From Aricia agestis (taxonomy: Eukaryota > Arthropoda > Insecta > Lepidoptera > Lycaenidae): a stretch of 64,000 nt of DNA. The notes below the pieces were generated by a model. The model was not told where the DNA came from and did no database searches. It was given only the letters and a program-made list of their open reading frames with translations. The stretch is from assembly GCF_905147365.1 (NCBI RefSeq), contig NC_056417.1:13662501-13726500 (forward strand), read 5' to 3'. The translations under genes were made by a program, and so were the position numbers. Each line of letters opens with the position of its first letter. The stretch's first letter is position 1. Shown in pieces: positions 1 to 13,600 of this stretch.

Positions 1-2676
1 ATATAATATTTCTGGTGATCGTAAGCGCGAGCCCTGAGGTTTAAAACTGGACGCTGGAAATGTCATCAACTGCAAATAATAGAGGCTATGAAATCAACAA
101 ACTAAAACAATAATTGAGCATCCTATTGATTTACCATATATGTACTTATCATACAGACTCCGGAGGTCACACATTTACATAACTCATCCACCTGTCACCA
201 TGCCAAATTCAAAATAATTAGACGAAAATGAACAATTGCATTTATTTCATAGGCTCATGGAGGCTAGATAGATTTAAATTGTTACATAATATTATTTTAC
301 TGTCCGTAGCTGCGGCGTAAAAGCGTAGGCGAACAATCGTTTTGGGCCTAAGTTTATGCCAAGTTGTGTTCCAAATTGTGACATTTCACTGTTCACAGTG
401 GGTGGGATTTCTATGAAGATAGAAAAAGATTCTAGGCCACAAGTAACAAAATGTCTAAGACCCAGTTTCATCAAGCAATGTTAAATAAATAATGGCTTGT
501 TAAATCAGTTAATGGCCTGTTAGAGCTATCGAGCGTTCCACCATGCCCTAATGTCATGTTAAATCACCTAACACGGTGTTAAATTTAATTCCTGCTATGT
601 AGGTCCGTTAAATATTTAACAGGCTGTTATATGAGTCAAATTAACAACTTTCAAAGACAATAATATGCAATATCAATAAAAGAATCTGTTTTGACTTTTG
701 AGTCTTTCCGCCATGTTTCCGCTACGTCCTTATTATTAATTATTTTCATAGTTATGAATAATTATTTATTTTCACTTTGCCAAAAATTCAGCCTTCGGAT
801 TTTCCTTGACATTGCAAATATACTAACTTGTATCAAAATTACCAAACCGAAATATGTAAATAAAAGTTTGTATTATGATTCATGTTTTCATCTTTGACAG
901 ATAATAATATTAAGAACTATTATAGCATAAGAAATGTAAGCGATCAGTGATATTTTAATTTGGTCTCATTATCTACTATTATACTACTATGGAAGAAAGT
1001 GACACATTGCAGCAAACATGTCGTATTAATCTTGTACATTGCAATTTCGTCGCCTTATAACAAGAATGAACGAATTGATAGTTCACTCGTTGTTCACTTA
1101 TCATTGCATTTACTAATCCGCTGTTAAATTTTACTGTGGGACATAAGTATTTTAACAGTCTGTTTAATTTTCCAAGGTCCGTTAAGTAATGCCTTGTTAG
1201 GATTTAACAAACAAAGGTTGGTGAAATTGGGTCTTAACATATTTAGGGTTACATATATCTAAGATAAATAGATCTGAATTTTTCTTATATTATTGCATAG
1301 TAACTTTTATAGTTTATAATAAGCTTTTAGTTTTTGGTCATTTGATTTTATAATGTTATGGGGCTGTAGTGCAAAAAAAAATACCTAAGGCTAGAGCTGC
1401 TATTATGCTTAGAACTAGTATCCTCTAACCAACATTAAATCCTTAATACATAGCAACAGTATAAGTATAGTATGTAAACAAAGATAGCCTCATTCAACCC
1501 CCTCCGTACATTACATATTATCATCTTTAATATAATATATATATTCATGATAACACATTATAAACAAATGTTCACTCAACGGACATCAATATGAATTTGC
1601 AGATGACTCACCTTGCAATCTTTGTGCCGATAGCACCAGGTGCAGCCGAATAGCAGACCAAATGCTGCAAATACCAACGCCAGCGCTGGCAGTGCAGCAT
1701 ACAACCCCCCTTCCGCAGTCCATTGCTCCAATACTGATCCGCTACCATCTAAAAATGTTTATTTACCTTTTTATGCATGCATTAAAACTAAATAGTTTAA
1801 GATACACTGAAGTCAGTCAGGTTAATGCAAATATTTGGTAATATATCATGACTTCTCTTTCATAAATGCAAAGTACGAGGAAAATAACATTATGAGTATT
1901 CACAAGTTAATGTTAAAACTTTTTGGTTTTAGAAAATTATAAAAGTAATGGAATTCTTTTTTTGTTACTAGTTGTAAATTTGCATTTAATTAAATTAGTC
2001 CTTCACAACTTTTTACAACATCAAAATATATTGTTTATTAAGACTAATTATTATTTTGATGTTACAGTACAGTCATATTTACGGAAACCAGCCCTGTCTA
2101 CAAAATATGTTAAGTGTTTGACCTAAACATTAATAATATTAAACTCATACAGAATATATATTGAACACCATTGAACTTAGTACAACAATTGTACATTTTT
2201 TTAAAGAACTTCAGAGGACTTTAGCATATCACTAAAATTAAATTCTTCAATAAGAAATTTCAAGATTCTGAAGGTAGTTGTCCACTTTTATATTTAGTTT
2301 ACAAATTGTATACTTACTGAGAAATGTTTACTTCAAAGTGAGCAATTTTAAATATATGTTTCTTGTTGAATTTTTTGCAACAATATGTTTTAGGGAAACA
2401 AAATATCATAAATATTGGAGGAGTGCTATGGATAATTTATAAATAACAAATTGTGTAAACAATAATTATTTGACTTCATATTTTTTGATTTATTAGTTGT
2501 AAATAATTGTAACCGACACAATTTGTAATTGATACACTAGAGTAAAACAAGGTAAGAGAATAATTTCGCATTTACATACCTTGCGGGTAGATTCGCGACG
2601 ACGGGTTTATTGGAAATCCATGAACGTAATGCAATCCAGATGTGGACAAAATCAAAATCACCCATAACACAGCCAT
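1..2676 (-). CDS. 5' part of a small single-pass membrane protein (continues past left edge)
   Basis: Three exons join in frame on the minus strand: 2580-2676 (ATG at 2676, ends in phase 1 before a GTATGT donor), 1612-1748 (acceptor TTTTAG, donor GTGAGT) and 1-33 (acceptor CCTCAG, cut by the window edge). The predicted protein begins with a hydrophobic signal peptide of about 20 residues (MAVLWVILILSTSG). A short polar stretch follows, then a transmembrane segment rich in Ala and Leu encoded by the middle exon, ending in a Cys/basic stop-transfer (CTWCYRHKDCK). This predicts a type I membrane protein with a very short outer part and a cytoplasmic C-terminal region outside the window. I do not recognise the family. 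The joined phases and consensus splice sites make a real gene likely. It is transcribed divergently from ELAC2. Confidence 0.6.
453..1238. mobile_element. Non-autonomous TIR element in an intron of the membrane-protein gene
   Basis: Inverted ends match: left 453-473 carries AAGACCCAGTTTCATCAA and the reverse complement of 1217-1238 carries AAGACCCAATTTCACCAA. Between them are several copies of a TGTTAAAT/TTAACAGGC-type motif in both directions (about 480-620 and 1120-1210), as expected for subterminal transposase-binding repeats. There is no coding potential. The superfamily is not assigned; the target duplication is unclear. Confidence 0.5.
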
Positions 2677-3099
2677 AATTTTAACACTATTTGCACAGCC
2701 GAATAACTTTTCGTTTCATTATTTTTAATTTTAATACATCATCACAACACAAGAAATACACGGTCCATGACAGGTTTGCACTTGTATTTACGAGCAATAT
2801 AATACACCACTATTGGATTTTAGATGTTTAGATACAGCACAAACATAATTTATATAGTCCTAGATATATTTTATGCACTAAATATTAAATTAATTTATTA
2901 TTTTCGTGATGATTTACATATAAATTGCGCAACCCACAGCTGTACTGAACGCCATTTTTTTTTATTTAGTTACAGTGTTGCTATTATAAAAAAATAATTT
3001 TGATAACTTTTAGTTTTGTTCAATGGTCATCAATCTAAATATAATATTGCAATTTTTCTAATTAATTTAACAAAAACCTGTACAATATTAGTTTCTTAC

Positions 3100-4090
3100 A
3101 GTTCTACAAGGCTTTTTATGAACGTGGTGAGAAAAGGAACTAGAGTCTGGCCAACGAAAGCTGAACCAAGCATTTATTTTGACTGGCAACACTATTCTGC
3201 CGGTCGATGGTTTGCGGTTGCACGATTTCATGATCTTGATACTTGGTCATAATTATTATTTTATACTCTTATCAATGAGTTTCTAAAATACTAGAGTAGC
3301 AATGTCTTACAAAAGGTTCTCAGAAATGCGTAACCACTTTTTTGTTCAAAAGACAATGTCAAGTCATATATTCGTTATGTCATTATGTGTGTGAGATATG
3401 CCTGCAGGCATCTTCGAAGTGGCAACGCGTTGCTACCGTAAACTTCCAATCTAGTTACGTTAGTAACATAGAATATCATTGACTCTTATGATCTTTTAAT
3501 TTTTCATATTAGACATGTTATTTATTTTCATAAATGGTATTTTTATTGAAAATCTTCACGAAGATTCGGATGAGAAACAGGAAAGTTTCCACCATACCAT
3601 TGTGACCTAATTACCCATCGAATATTCTACTCTCTCGTTAATACCGATTAGACAAAAACACAAATAAAACACAATTATTTTACGTGCACTTTTTCCACTA
3701 TATTCATTTATTATTATTACTAATTAGCTAAAAATTAGCTAAAAACACGACCGGTTTCGAAACAATTCTACTAGGCTTAGTTAGCAATATATTTTCTAAG
3801 TCAGTATAGGCTATAATTTATGTTAGACTTTTCTTTTATAGGTGCATAATTTTTTGCACATTGGAGTAATATAATATCTAGCATCAGCAGAAAATGATCT
3901 AAATCTTTTTTTCCTACTACATTATGTGATACCATATAAATAATTTTTAAATTTGCCGCGGTTCGCTTGGTTCAGCTTTCGTTGGCCAGACTCTAACGCT
4001 GCTATTCTATCATACAAAAACGTCATTTTTGACAGTTTTTCTTTACCAGCAGCGCCCATTGACACATTCATTTAAAGCCTTGTCAAGCTG
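3100..4090. mobile_element. TIR element of about 1 kb (ACAAGGCTTT family)
   Basis: Left end CTACAAGGCTTTTTATGAA pairs with the reverse complement of the right end, TTGACAAGGCTTTAAATGAA. Inside the ends, 3142-3171 and 3965-3994 are a perfect 30-bp inverted pair (core TCTGGCCAACGAAAGCTG). A much shorter relative with the same end (about 7730-7841) sits in ELAC2 intron 7. The short ORF at the left end is an artefact of the repeat. Confidence 0.6.
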
Positions 4091-4528
4091 TACAGTGATT
4101 CCTACAATGAGCAAAAAATACCATTTCATAAATTCATAATAATTATTAATCTATCATTCATTATCGAAAAGCTTTGTCTAAACTGTGCCTTTATTTGTTC
4201 ATCAAGGGCATTCAAGGGCATGCGTTATAACACAGTCAACACTCAACAGTGAACGTGAGGCATGCCAGCGATGCATCTGACCGTATCAAAAACTTTCGCT
4301 TTGTTCTTTATTGTTTCGTATTGTTGAATGCGCCAATACCAAAGTTGAATGAAAGAAAATGATATGAAAATTGAAGACGAAAGTGCACAGTGTGGACTGT
4401 GGAGTGTGGAGTTGTGGACCACTGTGGACATTAGCCGTGTTCGTTTCATTTTTTCGCAGTTTGGCAGCTGACTGTCAACTCCATAATTAGGTAAGTGTCA
4501 TGTTCATTACAATCCTAACAGTTCTGAC

Positions 4529-4752
4529 CATAGAGTAAACATTATAGCAAGCTATAGAGTGCTTCTAACAAGGTATGAACTGTAAGCACGAGTGTGAACA
4601 TATTTTCCTATAAGCGTCTTACGATGGCGCATGGAACATCACTAGACTTGCGTTATACGTTTGACAAGTATCTATAGAACTTCTGCTTACGATCGGCACA
4701 ACGGGGAACGAGCGACGCGCGCGCTCTATAGCTTGCTAATGTATACTCTAAG
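4529..4752. mobile_element. hAT-like MITE upstream of ELAC2
   Basis: The 224-bp element has inverted ends CATAGAGTAAACATTA and CTTAGAGTATACATTA (reverse complement of the right end), followed by the shared AGCAAGCTATAGAG. It is flanked by a perfect 8-bp direct repeat GTTCTGAC at 4521-4528 and 4753-4760. The 8-bp duplication and CA-type ends fit hAT. It lies about 270 bp before the ELAC2 start codon and may affect the promoter or 5'UTR. Confidence 0.8.
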
Positions 4753-5019
4753 GTTCTGACAGAAATTGTTAGGATTTTTTGCTAGTCCTTTATTTACTCT
4801 GCGATTATATGTCAACTGTCAAGTGACAAGCTGTCATTTGCTGTCAATTTTGAATTTCTGTATTCTGTCGAAACGTCGAAAAAAGAAAACAAAATACCGT
4901 AAATAATTTCATAAATTTTCTGTTCGTAAAAAATGTAAAAAACATAAATTATTGTAATACAAATGTGTATACTATCCATTGATTACTCTATATTACTCTA
5001 TATATATAGTTTATATTAA

Positions 5020-8000
5020 ATGTTGTGTATAACCTGTAAACACATGTACGGTTCAATTTCATGGATAAACAGAGTAGTTAGACTAGATATAAAGAGAAAA
5101 TATAGCGATAAAAGCAGTAAGAAGCTGTTGGAATTTTTAGCAACGATGCCAAAAGTAAATACAGGAAGAATAGTCGAAGCTCAGAAGCAGAGACAGACCA
5201 TAGCAAAGAAGTCTGAAAAGTATGGTCCCAGCACTGTGTATTTGCAGGTTCTGGGGTCGGGAGCACGTGGAGTACCTAATACACTATATCTATTTACTGA
5301 CCAGAAACGGTAAGGAGTTACAATTTCATAAAATAATGTATTTATTAACATGCTGCTATTGCACCATATATTTCATTTGTAACTAGGTACCTTTTCAATT
5401 GCGGCGAGTGTACACAACGTCTGGCACATGAGCATAAAGTAAAACTTTCAAGATTAGAACATATTTTCATAACTAGTAAAACTTGGAGGAATATTGGTGG
5501 GCTACCAGGACTCTCTCTTACGTTACAAGATGTTGGTGTTCCAAACATCACATTGCACGGTCCTGAGGGATTGGTAAGATATTCATTTTTTTTATTGTTT
5601 AAGTTACAAGAAATTTCTTTGTGAAGTTAATTATAACTAGAAATCCCTAATAATTTGAGTCTTTTAGACAAAGTAAAAATTCATTTTGACCATGGTATTC
5701 TTTCACACTCAAAAGTCACATTATAATATGATACAACTTTAAAATAGTATTTGTTAGTAAGTATTTCTTTGTTTTCCAGGATGAACTGTATAAAGCCACT
5801 AAAAGATTTGTTATAATGAAGGAGATGAATGTAAACATGGCAGAGTGTACTCCAGCTTCAGACTTTGAGGATAATGCAATGAATGTCAAATATGTGCTAA
5901 TGTAAGTTCATTTTAATATTACTACCGCTTTGCTGATTGTTATAAAAAAAAACTACTACCAATATAGAATGTCAATAAGTCTTTGTTTTTTATTAACATT
6001 TGAAAAAAAAAAGACTGAGAAAGCAGTGTATGTTTATATTTCTCTATGTTAGAAAGACTGGATTGTGAAATCAAGGTGTAAAAAGTAACATATTAAATTT
6101 TAAATGCCTGACAAGTAAGACTTCCTATAATTGTGTTGTTATTAAAATAAATTCTACATTTAAGGGGACCAAATGAGATTTTAAATATGAAGCCTGCACC
6201 GGCTGCTAAGAAGGTAAAAAGAGAGGAACAACAGCAGGAAGTACAATTTGAAGAGTTTATTAATGATGACACAGATTATTACAGACGAGATAGCAAAGGT
6301 CAAAGAAGAAATAGCACATCAAAACCAAATGAAAGGGGTCAGTAAACATTCAATATTAAAATGGCATAATTGGATTGCAAATACCTATAGCACTACTATG
6401 TACACTAATGTTTTAACTATAAGTTAGTAGAACTAGTTAGTACCAATTTGTGAGCAATAAAGAGTTGTCTATCTACTCATCCTCATTCATAAACTAAGCT
6501 TAGAATCTTTTTCTTTTAATTTCAGGTGGTATTATTGATAAGACTGAGAAAGTGTTACAAGGCCTTCAGATGCCAGCAGAATCCTGTGTAGCATATATCT
6601 GTACAATCAAGGTAAACTTAAAAATATTATTTGACTACCCCAGTTTCATTCAGTCTGAATTGCTTTTAAAATTTGTGAAAATTAAAATGCTGGCAAATAT
6701 TGAGTTTGTAATTGTGTTACTATATTTTGAGTGTTTTGTATTTTATTGAAAACAATGATTTATGTGAATATTAGAGATAGTATACAACATGTTAAAAATA
6801 TTTTTTAAGGATAAAAAGTTTTGCATGTTGTGGTCTGTAACTAGCTTATTATAATATTTATTTCTCAGAAAAGACTAGGTACATTGGATCTAGAGAAATG
6901 TGTGGATCGTGGGGTAAAGCCTGGTCCAATGCTAGGTCAACTCAAGAGCGGTCAGGATGTGGTGCTACCTGACGGTACAGTTGTCCGCTCTGTTGATGTC
7001 AAGACCCCAGATGATCCAGGACCTGTGTTTATTGGTAAGTAATTTACATTGTTTATAGATAAAAAAGTAAACTTAAGATACAAGTAGTCCATAGAAGTTA
7101 AAGTTTGGTATCCTAGATTCTAATACCTATTAGAAAAAGATAATAAATAATGTTACTGTATTAGGGCTAAACTTGTTATTTTTCTGGATTCTTTTTTCTT
7201 AGTATTCATATTAAAATTTAAAACAAAATTTTAAAATTTGGAGGTTCTGGCAATTGAACTTTTAAGCTTGTTTTAAAAGTTGAAACTTCTTAATGTTGAC
7301 CATGACTAACCTGTGGTTGAAATTCATAATAAGACATCTGATCAATGATCATTATTTATGCTGTTGTTTTAGTGTTGGAAGTACCTGACATATCCTATCT
7401 GCGTGAAGAGGAGTTCTCTGCGCATTTTGATAACAGCTCCAACCCAGCGGAGAACATACCTTCACTGATGGTCCACTACACACCTCAACATGTTATAGAT
7501 CATCCCAAGTATGTACAACTTTAATGTGAAATAATGTTTTTTTATTTTACTATGTGGACTGGGCTCACACAGAAGCTTACATAGTAAAATAAATAACATT
7601 AATGGTGGGTTGCACCAACTTACTTTAACTATAACTGTAACTACAATGCAAAATGTCAAATCTTTGGTTAAAGTTAAAAATGGACGCCATCAAGGCGCCA
7701 TATTTAACCCTAACCATAGAGCTTGACAAGGCTTTATATGCATGTGGCGAAAAACTCACACTGTCATCGTACAAAAACACCATTTTTGACAGTTCTTTAC
7801 CAGCAGTGCCCCCACCCACATTCTTATAAAGCCTTGTCGGACCAGCAATGTCTTCTGTCAAATTCTGTGGTCAAAGTTAAGGTTAAAGTTAAATTGGTCT
7901 TAAATATAACCATAACTGTGACCATAACTTTAACTTTAACCACGCCTCTGGTGCAACCCAACCTAAGCATAAGACTTTATTTAACATTTTTAAGCATAAC

Positions 8001-10577
8001 AAAGTCTTCACCCTTGGATCATGCATAAAATCATAGATTTTAAGTAACTGTTAATGGAGTGATGATGTGACTATGATGTCTGTTGTAGGCTGTTATATTA
8101 TATTAACTGAAAATAAAAACAATAATATTATTATAAAGAAACATTTAATAAAAAAAATCATATGATATACTATAGTAAAATAAATGAACAAAACTTAAAA
8201 AAAAAAAACTTAACAAGTCTCCTATTATTTTAATCAATCATTTTAACTAAACAATCTTGTATTTCTTTTTTGAAAAAACAAACTTAACCTAAAACCATAA
8301 TTATTATACAAAAAATCTGAAGAAAACTATCAAAATAATTAATATAATAAATCACATGGAGCTACAAAGATTGGCGAAAGTTCAACATTATATAAATTTA
8401 AATTTTCTGATGAACCTACTCATTGCATAAGCAATAATCGGCTCGCATGATGCAGTAGAGTGCGTTTCATCGAATAGTTCCTTAGCCGTCATGTTGGCAT
8501 TACTGTCTGTCAATAACGTAAACATTGCCATGTTTTAAAATTTAAAAGTGGCAACATCGTAGTGTCATCCCTTGCAAATCAATCTAAGAAAAAAGGGATG
8601 ACACTACAATGTTGCCACTTTTTAATTTCTTCACTTTTTTAAAGACTATACTTACCTGAACAGCCCTTTCTGATAATCTGCGTACTGGCAGGCCGTGGGC
8701 GGTGGGTGTGGGAGTGGTGGTGTGGGAAAAAAAATATGTTTGTTCAGCAAATTTAATTTTTTTGTCGGTCCATCTGTCCGTCTGTCTGTCTGTCTGTCTG
8801 TATGACTCCAGGCTATATGTTCTCAAGGACCGCTATAGATAGACTTTTGAAATTTTCACAGATTCTGTATGTCTGTTGGCGCCATAGAGAAATAAATATA
8901 TAGTTGCCGCTATAACAACAAATACCAAAAACAAACGTGATTTTTTTGGCCTTTTTTGCTCGTAAGCAATAATGGTAACAGCTAGGCACTTAATCTTTTA
9001 TTAAATCCTTAATTTTATTTGTATTTTAATAATAATAATAAAATTAAAATAAAGTAAGTATTGTTCGCTCCCATACAAAAATCATTTTTTTTATCTACTT
9101 TCGGTCTATACCACTACGGAACCATTCGTGCACGAGTTCGACTCGCACTTGGTTGATAATTAATTATCATCCATGTGAAATAATTATAAATTATCATCGC
9201 AAACACTATTAAATCGCTGAACCTACATATCTTTTTTCATTTTTTCCCCACCCCACTGCTCCCACACCCACCGCCCACGGCCTGCCAGCACGCAGATTAT
9301 CAAAAATGGTTGTTCAGGGAAGTAGCTAATGGAGTTTTAATACAGCTGAACCTACATTTTTTTTCTTTTTTTCCCCACCCACTACCCCTTACCCACGCAC
9401 TACTCCCACACCCACCGCCCACGGCTTGTCAGCACGCAGATTATTATCAGAAAAGGTTGTCCAGGGAAGTAGCCAACGGAGTTTTAATACAGCTGAAGGT
9501 ACATGACCGATTTGGTCGTCAGCTCTTAGTCGATTATAAAGTTACAATCTAGACACCTATTTTTACAATATAAAACTTCACAGTAATAATATACACTTTT
9601 CATGCATTTTTTCCGCTTTTATTAATAACAATTATGTTTTACACGACCGGTTTCGATAAAATCATCATCAGGTATAAAACTTGTAAATTATTTCGTTATC
9701 GCGTATTTTATACTACTTAATATTATAAAGGCGAATGTTTGGATGTATGTGTGGATGTATGGATGTTTGCTACTCTTTCACGCAAAAACTACTGAACGGA
9801 TTTTAATGGAACTTTACAATAATATAGCATAAACATCAGAATAACACAGGCTACAATTTTAACCGACTTTCAAAATGGAGGAGGTGTTATATTCGTTTTT
9901 TTATGCTCGACGATTACTCCGCCGTTTGTGAACCGATTTTCAAAATTTTGGTAAAAAAAATAAAAAAATAAATAAAATAAAAAATGTTTTATTTCTGAGT
10001 AAATTTGAATCAAATTTTTTCAGAATGTCTACCTGATGCCTACCACCGGTTCGGGAACTACCCCGGCGAGAAGAACCGGCGTAAGAAACTCGCACGGGTT
10101 CCACTTTTTACCAAAAAAGTGAGAGAAAAATTATTCTTTTAAAATAAAGTTTACAATTTTGTAACTTAATATTATATACAATGTGTGTGGTGTATAGGTT
10201 ATCATCAGAATTTGGCACCATATTCATAAAAGTAGTGATCTGATTAAGCGATCCATAAGTAATCGAGGGAACTCCTCGAAATTTATATGGAAACATGTGG
10301 TGACTTCGGTTTCGTGAGCAGTATCTAAGCATTTGCTACCAACAAGTAAGATTTTGCACCAATGTATACCATGGTCTGGAAGGTGCTGAGAGAACACTTG
10401 ACTCTTTATAGATACAAGTCTGGGGGTGGGGGTGACGTTGTTTTAAGAACGGAAAGCATAATATGCTACTATGCAAATTACGTTCATCATCATCATCATC
10501 ACTACCATAAACCATTTTGACCCTGTTACTGGTACTTTTCATAGCCTTTTATCTTATATCTTTAAACGAGCAATTCT

Positions 10578-10616
<39 letters not shown>

Positions 10617-13600
10617 GTTAGTTGGGGTAAGGGAAACATACTTTATTTTTCAAATGTTATTTTGAGTTCTAGCTACTAATACGTATGTCTTTTAATAATT
10701 TTGATTAACGCAAAACATACCTATGTATGTCAGCTTTCCATGATTGAACGACTTTTTAAGCTAGTTATAATGCTTTTAACCAGAAAATGCTAAATCGTTA
10801 GGCTACTTTTTTTGTTCCCCTTTCCCTGTTTTTGGGGTAAGGGGAACAGTCTGAATATCTTATGTATAAATAGTAGTATAGATTATACACCTACACGATA
10901 TCATTTTTTAATATTTCGTTTATCAAATTTGAACTCAATACTTATTGAAATACGAACTAAAATAGGAAATTTTGATTAAAATCGGAATTCGGGGTAAGGG
11001 AAACATACGAGTCGAAACAGGGGTAGTCAACTAAAAACGAAATGCAAATTTTTAAATATTTATTCATACTAAACATACAGCTCATATGAATCAGTCTCAA
11101 TAGTAATTTTTGTTGCAGTAAGATTCCGTTATATTAAAAAACGTGTTATTTAAATTACCTACTTAAAGTAAGATCACTTGAAATCTATCAACTAGTATCT
11201 CTATATCTACTAGTACTATCTACTAGGAACTTTACTTTGGCATTACCAGTAACTAATTAAAACATTTTCAGCTTTTGACAAACCTTTAATCTATGATCAC
11301 GGCTTGACAAGCGTTTCGGAAACCCAAAATAGCGGTTGATATAATATCATTCTCGAGTTAAAAACAGCTGTGTCAACTGACACGCTGATCAAATTAAACT
11401 AACTAACCATGCTTCAAGCAGCCCAATTGGTACTTGACAAGAGATTTAACAGGCGATTAGTTAATTTTAGCGTTGATCAGCCTTTCAGAAACCGGGTGCA
11501 AATGTGATCGCCACTTGTACAGGCACCCTGAATTCTAGTGCGTATTCTTAAAATTAGCAACTATTAAAATGTTCAAGACCTCTGACATCGGGAAAGGGAA
11601 ACATATGTTCCCCTTTCCCTGGCCATGGTAGTTCCCCTTTCCCGAATTTGAATTTGTAGGTTGTGTTTCTAATCATACTAAATTTTGATATTTATAGCAT
11701 AGTTTATAGACATTTGTATGTAAATAATCAAATTAAGGGTATTTAACAATACTCACTGAAAATGACAGCCTTATTGGAGCACTTTTAACACAATAAACCA
11801 GCACCCAAAAAATTCGCGGCGAGCTCGTGATATTGTAGTGGTCAACTGATTTTTTTGTTTCTGTCACTCTTTCGTACTAAGTAGATATAGAGCCATATAT
11901 GTTTTTGCTTTGAAACTAAAACAAAATTACTGCTTTAACGACCAAGAAATAATAGGGCTACGGTCTATAGTTTTTGATTTACAAACTACTGTTTCCCTTT
12001 CCCCTTCGGCCCCCTTACCCCAACTAACCTATATATATATATATATATATATAAGTATATAAAATTGGAAAAAGATATTGTAGGTACTGTTAAAATCAAA
12101 GACAATTTATTTCTGTTATTGAATAAGCATTCAGGGTCTATCGCTGGAAATCGTTTAACTGTCAGTATGCCAGAGGATATTTCTCGGAAAAGCAGTAAGA
12201 CATGTCAGTCTGATACTTCTCAGTATTACGATAAAACGCTCGTAAACATGTAACAAATTAGAAATTCCGCATTGACGATTCATAGACTTCTTTGATGGTA
12301 CTCCCATTATATGACATACTTATAACACGTCGTAATATGTATTATGTAGAGATAAATTATGATAAAACAGATAAATGTAGGAGATCGTGTGGCGTAGAGG
12401 GAGCCGAAAATTCTTGAGATTCTTCTTTATATATCTAAGCTCGGTCAAATAGCTAGTTATATTTAATGTCACTTAAACCGCGGGTAACACCGCGGGACAC
12501 AGCTAGTTAAACAATAAAATATTAGCAAAACACATTGCATACATTATTTTGTACTATATAATCAATAATTTATATGTATTTTGATTCATTATTGTATCAT
12601 ATTTTAAATTTCAGGTACCAAGCTTTCATGGCGATGTTCGGTACCACGACCAAGCATCTAGTGCTCAACTCTCACAACTCCTGTCTCGGCTCCGAAGCCG
12701 TACATAGAAGCCAGCACAAACTACATCTACTTGACGCAGATATATTTCCCCTACTGCGGGACAACAGTATACCTGCCGTGTGGACACCGACAGAAAACAA
12801 GGTGACAAACGAAAAGCAACTGGAAGAGCTAAAGAATAAGGTGTGTTTTTTTTCATTTCTTTAAATTGTTGTTAACTTTTTTACATTGAATTAAGACATG
12901 TGATAAATGGTTACTAAAATTATCCCATTACTAATACAAAAAGTACAAGATCTGCTTGGCTCTGTTTGGCACATTGAAAAAGATAGTAGAATTTTAACAG
13001 TTATTAGTTATTATAGTTTATGCTGTGTAAATGTTTTTATATAGAGGACAAAGTTTTCAAAGGAAAAATTTCTCTCCAAACACAGATTGCGCTCGCGCAG
13101 TTCCAAAGCATTGCCCACGCGGAGCCGCAACAAGACAGTGGGCGGGGCCTGCTGGCGGGCCGCACGCTCGCTGCGTACCACCTGCGACCTAAGAAGGAGT
13201 GGGACACGTGAGTAAAATTACGATGCTGACGTGATATAAGAAAGTCTTCATTTTTAAGACCAGTAAAAATTTTTCTGTCTCTTATAACTAACAAAAGGAT
13301 GAAATTATCTAAATCCTATAATTCCACAGATCAGCAGGGCCCAAGCTTGTTATTCAGGACTACATCCAAGAGGCTTTCAGCGTGGACGGTTTCTCGACGA
13401 GTCTGGAGCGGTTTAAGCAAGAAGTGGAGAGTATACGAGCTAGCAGAGCGGGACGGGAATACCCTAAAGTTGTGTTCATGGGCACCGGGTCCTGTATACC
13501 CAGTAAGACGAGGAATACTAGCGGCATTCTGCTGCAGATTGAGTGAGTACAACAAAAAAAATATCACATAAAAAAACATTAACCTACAAGGTGTTTTATT

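Larger units (their letters stand above)
2677..5019. other. Intergenic region between divergent genes
   Basis: This 2.3-kb interval separates the starts of the minus-strand membrane-protein gene and plus-strand ELAC2, so it should contain both promoters. I see no clear TATA or initiator element. It holds two mobile elements, listed separately (about 3100-4090 and 4529-4752). Confidence 0.5.
9707..12506 (+). mobile_element. Outer Helitron-like composite in ELAC2 intron 7
   Basis: The right end shows a GC hairpin (ACCGCGGGTAACACCGCGGG) ten bases before CTAG followed by T, the Helitron 3' signature. The left part (ACTACTTAATATTATAAAGG, then TTTCACGCAAAAACTACTGA) resembles the 5' sequence of other Helitrons here. 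The interior holds a dispersed repeat (9845-10545) that recurs at 27405-27917, a minus-strand LINE tail (about 9955-10185), a (CAT)n run, and a second Helitron (10552-12456). The left boundary is uncertain. Confidence 0.5.

Noticed and set aside
3016..3252. 78-codon ORF upstream of ELAC2
   Set aside because: It overlaps the terminal repeat of a transposon and shows no conserved features.
12065..12253. 62-codon ORF in the Helitron of ELAC2 intron 7
   Set aside because: Short, AT-rich, no motif and no splice or transcript evidence; treated as chance.
13045..13207. Alternative ELAC2 exon 9 acceptor two bases upstream (AG at 13043-13044)
   Set aside because: It gives a basic nonsense peptide; the acceptor ending at 13046 restores the family sequence AAYHLRPKKEW.
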